Made by a program: the position numbers and the translations under genes
Origin: Candidatus Rokubacteria bacterium 13_1_40CM_68_15
GTDB lineage: Bacteria; Methylomirabilota; Methylomirabilia; Rokubacteriales; CSP1-6
Direction of reading: 5' to 3'
NCBI GenBank assembly: GCA_001917585.1
Contig: MNEG01000100.1
Coordinates: forward strand, 1-56,822
DNA: 56,822 nt
In this document: positions 24,737 to 32,105 of the stretch, piece by piece
How the letters are laid out: each line of letters begins with the position of its first letter
Position numbering within the stretch: position 1 is the stretch's first letter
The notes under the pieces: generated by a model
The model's database searches: none
The model's input: only the letters and a program-made list of their open reading frames with translations
Told to the model about the DNA's origin: nothing

Positions 24737-25309
24737 ATGTCCGCGCGACGCGCTGCGACTGGAGGCGATCCACCGGGATACCCGCGGGAGCTGATCCACA
24801 CCATCCTGGTCGACTGGGGCGCGACGCTGCGCATCCGGCCGATCCGGCCCGACGACGAAGCCGGGCTGCGCGAGCTCTTCGAGCGACTCAGCACGAGGAC
24901 CGTCTTCCAGCGATTCTTCCGCGCGTGGCGGAAGCTGCCCGAGGAGTGGTATCCGCGCTTCGTGCAGGTCGACTACGAGCAGCGGCTCGCGCTGGTCGCC
25001 GAGGTCGACGGTGCGGAGGGCGCGCGTCTCCTCGGCGTCGCGCGCTATGAGCCGACCGACACCGACGGCGTGGCCGAGGTGGCGCTGGTCGTGGAGGACT
25101 CGTGGCAAGGCCAGGGGCTGGGCCGCCGGCTGCTGGAGGCGATCGTCGATGCTGCCGACAAACGGGGCATCCACCGGTTCCGGGCCGACACCCTGAGCGA
25201 CAACCGCCGGATCCTCAAGCTGCTCGCGCAGACCGTCAACATCGAGTCGTCAACGACGGAGCAGGGAGTGACCGAGTTGACGTTCGTGCCCAGGCCGCGC
25301 GGGGCCTGA
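24737..25309 (+). CDS. GNAT-family N-acetyltransferase
   Basis: A 190-residue GNAT protein. The acetyl-CoA site (motif A) is VEDSWQGQGLGRRLLEAIVD, carrying QxxGxG/A. The N-terminal part, LRIRPIRPDDEAGLRELFER with VFQRFF, resembles the acetyltransferase domain that in other bacteria is fused to acyl-CoA synthetases and acetylates them (Pat type). Here it is free-standing. Substrate identification is not possible from sequence. Expression may depend on opening of the hairpin at 24699-24733. Confidence 0.88.
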   Translation: MSARRAATGGDPPGYPRELIHTILVDWGATLRIRPIRPDDEAGLRELFERLSTRTVFQRFFRAWRKLPEEWYPRFVQVDYEQRLALVAEVDGAEGARLLGVARYEPTDTDGVAEVALVVEDSWQGQGLGRRLLEAIVDAADKRGIHRFRADTLSDNRRILKLLAQTVNIESSTTEQGVTELTFVPRPRGA

Positions 25310-25316
25310 GCGGCGA

Positions 25317-26291
25317 CTACCTCACGGGCGCGACGACGACATCCGTGGGCGAGCCCTTGAGATAGTTCTCGATGTTCTCGACGGCCCGGAGCAGGCCGTC
25401 GCGGATGACCTCGGGCGTCTGGCCGGCGTGATGGGGCGAGAGCACGACGTTGTCCAGGGTGAGCAGCGGATCACCCGCCTTCATCGGCTCGTCGTGGAAC
25501 ACGTCGAGCCCGGCGCCCGCGATCTGGCCCTTGCGCAGCGCGTCGACCAGCGCGTCACGCTCGACCAGCGCGCCCCGCGCGGTGTTGATCAGGATGGCCG
25601 TGCGCTTCATCGTCGAGAATTCCTTCCGGCCGAGGAACGCACGCGTCTCGGGAATGAGGCGCAAGTTGAGCGAGACCACGTCGGCCTCGCGCAGGATCTC
25701 GTCCTTGCTCGCCGGCCGCGCGCCCATCGCCGCGATCCGCTTCGTATCGCCCTGAAGGCTCCAGGCCAGCACGGTCATGCCGATGGCCCGGCCGAGCTCG
25801 GCCACGCGGGCGCCGATGCCGCCGACGCCGAAGACGCCCAGCGTCTTGCCGAGGAGCTGGGTCAGCATCTCGCGCGGCCATTTGCCCTCGCGCATCTCGT
25901 GATCGATGCGGGGAATCTTGCGCGAGGTGGCGAGCATCAGTGCCAGTGCGTGCTCGGCGACCGCGTTCGCATTGACGCCCGGGGTGTTGCAGACGGTGAC
26001 GCCGTGTCGGCCGGCGGCGGCCAGGTCGACGTTGTCGGTGCCGGTGCCCCAGATCGAGACCATCTTGAGATGTCGGCAGGACGCGAAGACGCCTTCGGTG
26101 AAGTGCGCGTGGGCGCGGATGTTGATGGCCACTCGGGCGCGATCGATCCGACGGATCAGCTCGTCCTCTTGATTGGCGCCGGCCGCGGTCACCACCTTCA
26201 CCTCGCCGAGCTTCTTCGCACGTGCGTGGGCGGGCGTGCCGTCGAAGACGGTCGGAAAGTCGTCGGGGACCGAGATCAGCGCGTCGGTCAT
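25317..26291 (-). CDS. D-2-hydroxyacid dehydrogenase
   Basis: A 324-residue NAD-dependent dehydrogenase. The nucleotide-binding motif is GVFGVGGIGARVAELGRA; catalytic residues are Arg (NTARGALVERD), Glu (DVFHDEPMK) and His (VLSPHHAGQT), all present. It reduces a 2-oxoacid or oxidises a D-2-hydroxyacid such as glycerate or glyoxylate/hydroxypyruvate. It starts 5 bases after the aminotransferase stop, so the two form an operon, which fits glyoxylate, serine or alanine metabolism. Confidence 0.93.
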   Translation of the reverse strand: MTDALISVPDDFPTVFDGTPAHARAKKLGEVKVVTAAGANQEDELIRRIDRARVAINIRAHAHFTEGVFASCRHLKMVSIWGTGTDNVDLAAAGRHGVTVCNTPGVNANAVAEHALALMLATSRKIPRIDHEMREGKWPREMLTQLLGKTLGVFGVGGIGARVAELGRAIGMTVLAWSLQGDTKRIAAMGARPASKDEILREADVVSLNLRLIPETRAFLGRKEFSTMKRTAILINTARGALVERDALVDALRKGQIAGAGLDVFHDEPMKAGDPLLTLDNVVLSPHHAGQTPEVIRDGLLRAVENIENYLKGSPTDVVVAPVR

Positions 26292-26296
26292 GCCCG

Positions 26297-27517
26297 CTAC
26301 GAGTTGTTCGCGAAGATTTCTTGCGCCGCAGCCAGCCCCGCACCGGGATCGGCCTTGTAACCGAGATCGCGGAGCGCCAGCTCGAGCGCCGAGAGAGTCG
26401 GCAGCACGTAGTGCGGGCTGGCCGTCATCCCCATCGTCCCGATGCGCAGCGTGGTCGTGCGGATCTTGTCGAGGCCGGTGCCGATCAGGATGCCGTACTG
26501 ATCGCGCATCCGCTGGACGACGGCTCCCGTCTCCACGTCCTTGGGCGCCTTGATCGACGCCACGGTGTTCGACCACAGCGACGGGTCGGGGAACATGTCG
26601 AGGCCCATCGCCATGACACCGGCGCGGAGCGCGCTCGCCGCGATCTCGTGACGACGGAAGCGCTGGGGCAGGCCCTCCTCGAGGATCAGTCGCACCGCGA
26701 CCTGCATCGCCGACGTCAGGTGCGTGGGAATCGAGACGGGCTGGCGCCGTCCCATCCCGTCGGGCACCTTGCCGCCTCGCGAGACGGGAATCCACCATTC
26801 CTTCCAGCGCATCAGGTCGTAGGTGTAGGAGGTCGCGGGGCGCTTGCGCCGCTCCATGGCCTCCCACGCACGTGCGCCCACGGCGACCAGGCCCATGCCG
26901 AGCGGCGCGGCCAGGCACTTTTGCGAGCCCGTCATGTTCAGGTCCACGCCCCATTCGTCGGTGCGAACGTCGATCCCGGCGATGGACGACACCGTGTCGA
27001 GGAGGAACAGGGCGCCCACCCGGCGGGCGATCTGGCCGACCTCGGCGGCGGGATAGGTCGTCCCCGTGGACGTCTCGTTGTGCACGAGCGTGATCGCCTT
27101 GGGCCGGAGGCGCTCGGCTTCGGAGGCCAGGCGCGCGAGGTCGAGGGGCTGGCCGAGCTCGACGCTGAACTCCGTCAACTCGGCGCCGACGCGGTTCATG
27201 ATCTCGCGCATCAGCACACCGAACTGACCGGCGCCGATCACGAGCACGCGATCGCCCGGCTCGATGACGGAGACGGCGCCCGCCTCCAGCGCGGTGCGTC
27301 CCGAGCCCGGCATCAGGATGACCTCACCCTTGGTCTGGAACACCTCGCGCAGCGCCAGCGTCGTCGGCTCCAGCACGCCCTCGTCGAAGGAGCGGTCGTA
27401 CTGGATCGTCGGCGGCTGGTTCAGCGCCTGGATGACGGGAGGTGGCAACTCGGTCGGTCCGGGAATCATGAGCAGCGGACGCGTGAGGCACTGGGCCCAG
27501 CGGACAGTCACCGGCAT
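26297..27517 (-). CDS. Class V aminotransferase (alanine/serine-glyoxylate type)
   Basis: A 406-residue PLP enzyme. The N-terminal GPTELPPPVIQAL and the PLP-binding lysine in TGSQKCLAAP, preceded by LLDTVSSIAG, are diagnostic of alanine-glyoxylate and serine-pyruvate aminotransferases. The ATG has GAGGAGA 5 bases upstream. The paired D-hydroxyacid dehydrogenase would reduce the resulting hydroxypyruvate or glyoxylate, as in serine-cycle-like routes; this is inference from adjacency. Confidence 0.92.
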   Translation of the reverse strand: MPVTVRWAQCLTRPLLMIPGPTELPPPVIQALNQPPTIQYDRSFDEGVLEPTTLALREVFQTKGEVILMPGSGRTALEAGAVSVIEPGDRVLVIGAGQFGVLMREIMNRVGAELTEFSVELGQPLDLARLASEAERLRPKAITLVHNETSTGTTYPAAEVGQIARRVGALFLLDTVSSIAGIDVRTDEWGVDLNMTGSQKCLAAPLGMGLVAVGARAWEAMERRKRPATSYTYDLMRWKEWWIPVSRGGKVPDGMGRRQPVSIPTHLTSAMQVAVRLILEEGLPQRFRRHEIAASALRAGVMAMGLDMFPDPSLWSNTVASIKAPKDVETGAVVQRMRDQYGILIGTGLDKIRTTTLRIGTMGMTASPHYVLPTLSALELALRDLGYKADPGAGLAAAQEIFANNS

Positions 27518-27546
27518 GACGTCTCCTCGTTGGTCAGGGTGCGCGT

Positions 27547-27552
27547 ATTGTA
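27547..27552 (-). promoter_or_regulatory. Candidate -10 box (TACAAT) for the aminotransferase operon
   Basis: TACAAT sits 29 bases before the ATG, leaving room for a short leader carrying the GAGGAGA ribosome site. This is an ordinary leadered arrangement, unlike most promoters noted here. Confidence 0.3.
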
Positions 27553-27556
27553 CCCG

Positions 27557-27910
27557 CTAGGCGCCGCCCAGCATCGCCCGCAGCACTTCGTGGGCGCGCC
27601 GGACGTCGGCCGGCCGTCGGTGGCCAGCCACGAGCGCGAAGATCTTCTCGGCGTCCTCGCTGGGCGCGACGGCGCGCCGCCCGGCGCGAACGTCGGTCAG
27701 CTGGCGCAGGGGGACTTCCAGCGCCACCGCGACGTGATAGAGGCTATCGATGGAGATCGACTTCTCGCCGCGCTCGACCTCCCCGATGAACTTGCCGGAC
27801 AGACCGGAGAGCGAGCCGAGCCGTTCCTGGCTCAGTTCGCGCTGCTTGCGGAGCGCACGCAGGCGTTGACCGAGAAATTTCCTGACGTGAGCGACCGCAC
27901 GCTCTGCCAC
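27557..27910 (-). CDS. XRE-family helix-turn-helix regulator
   Basis: A 117-residue protein with a Cro/CI-type HTH at residues about 12-66 (RLRALRKQRELSQERLGSLS, then GLSGKFIGEVERGEKSISID). The C-terminal third is not recognisable. It is the last gene of the Rieske-cupin-XRE operon with a 9-base gap, so it may control that operon or the convergently unrelated genes downstream. Confidence 0.88.
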   Translation of the reverse strand: MAERAVAHVRKFLGQRLRALRKQRELSQERLGSLSGLSGKFIGEVERGEKSISIDSLYHVAVALEVPLRQLTDVRAGRRAVAPSEDAEKIFALVAGHRRPADVRRAHEVLRAMLGGA

Positions 27911-27919
27911 GCCGTCAGC

Positions 27920-28246
27920 CTAACATGGCTCCGTCGAGCCCGACATGAGAGCGACCACGAGCGCGCCGTCCTTGCTGGTCACCGTGTGGACGCAGCCGGG
28001 TGGTCGACGCGCGTAGGCGCCAGCCCGGCAGGTGCCGGTATCGTCGCTCACGGCGCCCTCCAGCACCCAGATCTGCTCGTCGCCGAGGTGACGATGGCGC
28101 GGGATCACGGCGCCGGCGTCGTAGCGGATCAGCACGGCGCGCCGCTCGCCCTCTTCCCACAGGGTCTTCCAGTGAACGCCGGGGCGACGCTCCACCCACG
28201 GGCGCGACGCCGGATCGACGTAGACGCTGACCGGCGGGGCGGTCAC
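27920..28246 (-). CDS. Cupin-domain protein (ChrR-like)
   Basis: A 108-residue single cupin. The barrel motif includes RHRHLGDEQIWVLEGAVSDD, with the His-Glu-His metal ligands of cupin motif 1, and a second His in PPGCVHTVTS. The GTG start overlaps the Rieske stop (GTGA), so translation is coupled. Small cupins like this act as metal-dependent oxygenases or sensors (ChrR anti-sigma type); no sigma factor gene is nearby. Confidence 0.82.
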   Translation of the reverse strand: MTAPPVSVYVDPASRPWVERRPGVHWKTLWEEGERRAVLIRYDAGAVIPRHRHLGDEQIWVLEGAVSDDTGTCRAGAYARRPPGCVHTVTSKDGALVVALMSGSTEPC

Positions 28247-28551
28247 GGCAGATCGACCTCGACGGCGTCGCCGACGACGCGCACCGGGTACACGGGAATG
28301 GCGAGATCGGCGTCGACGCGGCACTGGCCGGTGACCAGATCGAAATCGAAGCCGTGCCACGGGCACACGACCGCGTCGCCCTCGAGCCAGCCGTCGGCGA
28401 GAGGTCCGTCCTCGTGCGGGCACACCGCGCCGCACGCGGCGAAGCGGCCGCCGCCGCGGTTGAAGACGGCGACGGCCAGCCCGTTGTTCTCGACGAGGAG
28501 ACCGTGGCCCACCGGGATCTCGTGGTCGGCGGCGACGCGGACGAAGGGCAT
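28243..28551 (-). CDS. Rieske [2Fe-2S] ferredoxin-like protein
   Basis: A 102-residue soluble Rieske protein. Cluster ligands are Cys44 and His46 in AVCPHEDGPLADG and Cys63 and His66 in VVCPWHGFDFDL. The length fits the ferredoxin component (NirD or BphF type) of dioxygenases rather than a membrane Rieske. No oxygenase subunit lies adjacent; the coupled cupin is its only obvious partner. TATTCT 10 bases before the ATG may be its -10. Confidence 0.9.
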   Translation of the reverse strand: MPFVRVAADHEIPVGHGLLVENNGLAVAVFNRGGGRFAACGAVCPHEDGPLADGWLEGDAVVCPWHGFDFDLVTGQCRVDADLAIPVYPVRVVGDAVEVDLP

Positions 28552-28605
28552 CAGCGCGCGTAGAATACCGCCGCGGTCGACCGAGACGCAATTGCGGGGG
28601 CGCGC

Positions 28606-29067
28606 ATGGACCTCGTCAACCTGGTGTTCGGCACCTATGGCTCGTGGTCCCACCTCGTGGTACGCCTCGCGCTCGGCATCATCTTCTTCGCGCACGGCGC
28701 GCAAAAGGTGCTCGGCTGGTTCGGCGGGCCCGGCCTCAAGGGAACGGTCGGCTACATGAAGCAAGCGCTCGGCGTGCCGGCGCCGCTAGCCGTGCTGGCC
28801 TCCCTCACCGAGTTCCTCGGCGGCATCAGCATGGTGGTGGGGCTCCTCGTCCGGCCGTCAGCCATCGGTCTGATCGTCGTCATGCTCGTCGCCATCGCGA
28901 AGGTGCACGGCAAGAACGGGCTGTTCATCAACTTCGCGAACACGCCCGGCAAGGGCCACGGCTACGAATTGAACCTGGCGCTGGCCGCGATGGCGCTCTC
29001 GATCCTGATCGGCGGGGCGGGCGCGTTCTCGATCGACCGGCTGATCGCGCCGTGGGGACGGCCCTAA
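28606..29067 (+). CDS. DoxX-family membrane protein
   Basis: A 153-residue protein with four hydrophobic helices, starting with LVVRLALGIIFFAHGAQKVL, the typical DoxX/MauE-like first helix with the GxQK motif, followed by YMKQALGVPAPLAVLASLTE. DoxX relatives act in thiosulfate:quinone oxidation or oxidative-stress complexes, but many are uncharacterised. The ATG follows a GCGGGGGCGCGC stretch without a clear ribosome site. It is followed by an intergenic hairpin. Confidence 0.85.
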   Translation: MDLVNLVFGTYGSWSHLVVRLALGIIFFAHGAQKVLGWFGGPGLKGTVGYMKQALGVPAPLAVLASLTEFLGGISMVVGLLVRPSAIGLIVVMLVAIAKVHGKNGLFINFANTPGKGHGYELNLALAAMALSILIGGAGAFSIDRLIAPWGRP

Positions 29068-29099
29068 CATCTCTACTCGATCTCTCGCGCGGGGAGGCT

Positions 29100-29127
29100 T
29101 CGGAAGGGGGGCAGAGCCCCCCTCCGA
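29100..29127. repeat. Intergenic GGAGGGGGC-family hairpin, copy 3
   Basis: Arms TCGGAAGGGGGGC (29100-29112) and GCCCCCCTCCGA (29116-29127) pair with one bulged A around AGA. It lies between the convergent DoxX and NYN genes, 4 bases before the NYN stop, so it could act on both transcripts. Confidence 0.7.
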
Positions 29128-29130
29128 GGA

Positions 29131-29898
29131 TTAGGCGGCTCGGCCACCTTCCTCGGTGAGCGAGGTGATGACGTAGGTGCCGCTCTTCTCGTCGCGCTCG
29201 AGGGTGACGATCTTCTGCTTGGCCGCCTCCTCGAGCAGTTTCGAGAAGGTCGAGTACCCGTAGTACGACTCGTTGAAGGCGGGGTTCTTTCGGATCATCG
29301 TCTGCTTCACCATCGAGCCCCACAGCGTTTCCTTGTTCTCGCGCTGGAGGGCCTGGATGGCGTCGATGAGCTGGGCCATGGCCTCGGCCTTCTTCTCGGG
29401 CAGGCCACGCAGCAGGTTGGTCTTCTTCGTATCGCGGATCAGGTCCTCGTAGAAGATGAACTCGTCGCAGTTGGCCACGAGCAGGTCGGACGACGACGAC
29501 TTCACGCCCAGCCCGATCACGTACCGGTCGTTCTCGCGCAGCTTGGAGACGAGCGGCGAGAAATCCGAGTCGCCGGAGACGAGGGCGAAGCTGTCGATGT
29601 GAGTTTTCCCATAGGCGAGGTCGAGGGCGTCCACCACCATCCGGATGTCGGCCGAGTTCTTCCCGCTGTAGCGGCTCTGGGGCACGTCGATCAGCTCGAT
29701 GGCCCACTCGTGGAACGGCCGCTTGTACTCGGTGAAGCGATTCCAGTCGGCGTAGGCGCGCCGGACGATGATCTTGCCCTTCTCGAGCAGCCGCTCGAGG
29801 ACCAGCTTCAGCTCGAACTGCTTGTACTGGGCTTCCTTGACCCCGCGGGCGATGTTCTCGAAGTCGATAAACATCGCCAGCTTCCGCTCTCCGTTCAT
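29131..29898 (-). CDS. NYN-domain RNase with C-terminal LOTUS/OST-HTH domain
   Basis: A 255-residue PIN-like nuclease. The NYN acidic residues are in MFIDFENIA (Asp12), SADIRMVVDALDLAY and LVSGDSDFSPLV, all intact. The C-terminus from about residue 180 (KETLWGSMVKQTMIRKNPAF, then YGYSTFSKLLEEA) matches the LOTUS/OST-HTH RNA-binding fold. This is the LabA/MARF1-like architecture, expected to cleave or bind structured RNA. The ATG at 29896-29898 was preferred over the ATG at 29905 because TATAAT abuts the latter and lies 9 bases from the former, fitting a leaderless message. Confidence 0.9.
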   Translation of the reverse strand: MNGERKLAMFIDFENIARGVKEAQYKQFELKLVLERLLEKGKIIVRRAYADWNRFTEYKRPFHEWAIELIDVPQSRYSGKNSADIRMVVDALDLAYGKTHIDSFALVSGDSDFSPLVSKLRENDRYVIGLGVKSSSSDLLVANCDEFIFYEDLIRDTKKTNLLRGLPEKKAEAMAQLIDAIQALQRENKETLWGSMVKQTMIRKNPAFNESYYGYSTFSKLLEEAAKQKIVTLERDEKSGTYVITSLTEEGGRAA

Positions 29899-29907
29899 GG
29901 CGTCCAT

Positions 29908-29913
29908 ATTATA
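29908..29913 (-). promoter_or_regulatory. Consensus -10 box (TATAAT) of the NYN gene
   Basis: A perfect TATAAT on the minus strand touches an upstream ATG and lies 9 bases before the ATG at 29898. Initiation about 7 bases downstream would produce a leaderless or near-leaderless message. No ribosome site is present. Confidence 0.5.
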
Positions 29914-29965
29914 GTGGGGGCTGGCCGATGGCCCGCATTCTGTGGACTTGTGGAGGCACCATCGT

Positions 29966-30610
29966 ATGAGCCGCGTCGATCCTGCCGTCGCGCAACGCGT
30001 CCCCCCTGGCCAGACGCTGACCGCCAAGTGGCCGGTCCTCACCTACGGACTCACGCCGCGCTTCGACCCCACGCGCTGGACGTTCCGGTGCTTCGGGCTC
30101 GTCGAGCGCGAGATGACGTGGACGTGGGAGGAGTTCCGGCGTCTGCCGCGCGTGACCGTGCGCTCCGACATCCACTGCGTGACCCGCTGGTCGAAGCTCG
30201 ACAACGAGTGGGAAGGCGTGCCGGCCCGCTTCATCATCGAGCAGGTGCGGCCGCGACCGGAAGCGAAGTGGGTCATGCAGCACGCCGATCCCGATTACAC
30301 GACCAATACGTCGCTCGACGATCTTCGGGACGACGACGTGCTGCTCGCGCTCAAGCACAATGGCCGTGACCTCGAGCCCGATCACGGCGGGCCCGTCCGC
30401 CTGGTGCTGCCCAAGCTGTACTTCTGGAAGTCCGCCAAGTGGCTGCGCGCCTTCGAGTTCCTCGACGTGAACCCGCCGGGATTCTGGGAGCAGAACGGCT
30501 ATCACATGCACGCCGATCCGTGGAAAGAAGAGCGGTATTCCGACCAGGAGACGCGGGCGATGCAGCAGATGCGCGCAGAAGCCGCTCGCAAGCTTCGCGA
30601 TCGCTCGTAG
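29966..30610 (+). CDS. Molybdopterin-dependent oxidoreductase of the sulfite-oxidase fold
   Basis: A 214-residue protein consisting mainly of the Moco-binding domain of the sulfite oxidase/MsrP family. The Mo-coordinating cysteine is Cys71 in [14 protein letters not shown]. The later [18 protein letters not shown] and [20 protein letters not shown] segments are typical of the small bacterial type. There is no signal peptide or dimerisation domain, which suggests a cytoplasmic enzyme, unlike MsrP. GGAGG lies 9 bases before the ATG, fixing the start. Confidence 0.9.
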   Translation: MSRVDPAVAQRVPPGQTLTAKWPVLTYGLTPRFDPTRWTFRCFGLVEREMTWTWEEFRRLPRVTVRSDIHCVTRWSKLDNEWEGVPARFIIEQVRPRPEAKWVMQHADPDYTTNTSLDDLRDDDVLLALKHNGRDLEPDHGGPVRLVLPKLYFWKSAKWLRAFEFLDVNPPGFWEQNGYHMHADPWKEERYSDQETRAMQQMRAEAARKLRDRS

Positions 30611-30615
30611 GTCTC

Positions 30616-30745
30616 GCGGGGCGGGGGTCGGGGGTGACTCCCTCGACCACGCAATCCACGACGGAGCACGTGCCTTCTTCTTAGCCGGAACTCCCTCTAC
30701 CCCCTGAGACACGGGTCTCGGTAGTCACCCCCGGCCCCCGCCCGC
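30616..30745. repeat. Long imperfect inverted repeat in a gene-free stretch
   Basis: GGGGTCGGGGGTGACT-type left arm (30616-30639) pairs with 30723-30745, about 23 bases with one bulge and one G-T, across 83 bases. Inside, GAGAC/GTCTC (30706-30719) forms a smaller hairpin. The unit lies between the Mo-protein stop and the convergent membrane-protein gene. It resembles a small non-autonomous element or a strong structured terminator; there is no coding potential. No target-site duplication was recognised. Confidence 0.55.
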
Positions 30746-30834
30746 AGAAGCTCTGCTGCGATCGCGAAGCGGCGGGCGGTATCGGCGAGATCTGCTGCGC
30801 TCCTCACGGTTCGCCGCGAAGACCTGACACTAAT

Positions 30835-31224
30835 TTAGAGGGCGCGGCGGTGAGTGCGGACGACCCACAGGTGCACGACGCCGGAGCCGAGGAGAATGCC
30901 GAGGCCGAGGATGATCCAGTGGATCTCGCCGCTTGGCTCGGTGTCGCGATAGTGGAGGAGGCCGACGACGATCAGGCCGCAACCGATGACGGCCGCGACG
31001 GAGCGCGCGGACTGCACGAAGCGCAACCACGCCGGGCGCGAGCGTCCGGCCATGAGTCCGAAGGCGAGCACGGTGAGCGAGGCGACGACGCAGGCGGCGG
31101 CGGCCACCCACACCGTCCATACCAGCGCCGTCTCGGTCGCGTCCTTGACCGGCCCCAGGTAGAAGACGTGCGCGATGACCCAGACCAGCACGAGGCCGAC
31201 GGCGAGGACACCGACCGTGCGCAT
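30835..31224 (-). CDS. Small membrane protein with four predicted helices
   Basis: A 129-residue hydrophobic protein with helices at about residues 5-23, 33-56, 70-88 and 100-118 (first: VGVLAVGLVLVWVIAHVFYL). No family recognised. The ATG overlaps the hydrolase stop (ATGA), so it is translated from the hydrolase message and probably acts in the membrane. Confidence 0.75.
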   Translation of the reverse strand: MRTVGVLAVGLVLVWVIAHVFYLGPVKDATETALVWTVWVAAAACVVASLTVLAFGLMAGRSRPAWLRFVQSARSVAAVIGCGLIVVGLLHYRDTEPSGEIHWIILGLGILLGSGVVHLWVVRTHRRAL

Positions 31225-32066
31225 CAGGCGGCGAGGAACGTGCGGAGCACTTCGAGGAACTGCGCCGGCTGATCACCCGGCACGGTGTGACCGGCGCCCG
31301 CGATTTCCACCAGTCGGGCCTGCGGTCGCGCGTCCACCATTTGCTTGGCGATCTCGGGCGACAGCACGTCGGACTCGGCGCCGCGCACGATGAAGGTGGG
31401 GCACCTGACCGACGCCCACAGCGGCCAGACGTCGAGGTCCTCGCGCCAGCGTCCGTTTCGCACGGCGTCGCGGATGGCGCGATCGTACTTCCAGGTGTAG
31501 CCGCCGTCGGGCAGACGCCGGAGGCCGTGCGTGACACGCTCGCGTAGCAGTGCGTCGACGTAGCGCGGATTGGACGCGCGCGCCTGGGCGATGGCGTCCT
31601 CCACGCTGGCGAAGCGCTCCGGCGAGCGGGCCATCATCGAGCCGACGCGAGTCCGGCCGGCCGCCGCGATGTCGGGCCCGATGTCGACCACCATCAAGCG
31701 CTCCACCCACTCGGGATGGAGGGCCGCGTGGACGATGGCGACGCGCCCGCCCAGCGACAGTCCGACGAGGCTGAACCGCGTGAGTCCGAGCGCGTCCACG
31801 ACCGCAGCGATGTCGCCGGCCAGGGTCGTGAGCGTGTAGTCGCCATCGGGCGCGGGATCGGAGTCGCCATGGCCCCGCTGATCGAGCGCGATGACGTGGA
31901 AGCGGCCGGCGAGCGCAGCCGCCTCGTGGTCCCACGTGCGCGCGTGGCCGGTGACACCGTGGAGGAGGAGGACCGTCGGGCCGTTGGCGGGTCCCCAGTC
32001 GGTCAGATGGAAGCGCTGGCCGTGCACCGTCAGGGACCGATCGGCGAACGTCACGTTCCCCGGCAT
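31224..32066 (-). CDS. Alpha/beta-hydrolase
   Basis: A 280-residue hydrolase. The oxyanion-hole motif is LLHGVTGHARTWD, the nucleophile Ser is in VGLSLGGRVAIV, the acid is near RGAESDVLSPE and the His is in GAGHTVPGDQP. The fold resembles 3-oxoadipate enol-lactonase and ester hydrolases. A TAAAAT box 9 bases before the ATG and no ribosome site suggest a leaderless transcript, divergent from the CDF gene 39 bases away. Confidence 0.92.
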   Translation of the reverse strand: MPGNVTFADRSLTVHGQRFHLTDWGPANGPTVLLLHGVTGHARTWDHEAAALAGRFHVIALDQRGHGDSDPAPDGDYTLTTLAGDIAAVVDALGLTRFSLVGLSLGGRVAIVHAALHPEWVERLMVVDIGPDIAAAGRTRVGSMMARSPERFASVEDAIAQARASNPRYVDALLRERVTHGLRRLPDGGYTWKYDRAIRDAVRNGRWREDLDVWPLWASVRCPTFIVRGAESDVLSPEIAKQMVDARPQARLVEIAGAGHTVPGDQPAQFLEVLRTFLAA

Positions 32067-32075
32067 CCGTCCCGG

Positions 32076-32098
32076 ATTTTACAGGAACTTGATACGAT
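32076..32098. promoter_or_regulatory. Back-to-back -10 boxes between hydrolase and CDF genes
   Basis: TAAAAT (minus, 32076-32081) is 9 bases from the hydrolase start at 32066; TACGAT (plus, 32093-32098) is 7 bases from the CDF start at 32106. Both divergent transcripts appear leaderless within a 39-base intergenic region. Confidence 0.45.
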
Positions 32099-32105
32099 CC
32101 GCTCG

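Noticed and set aside
27547-27552. Leaderless start for the aminotransferase
   Set aside because: The -10-like box is 29 bases from the ATG and a good ribosome site intervenes, so this is a conventional leader.
30611-30834. tRNA or small RNA gene
   Set aside because: No cloverleaf or TPsiC-like motif could be drawn; symmetry is explained by the inverted repeat.
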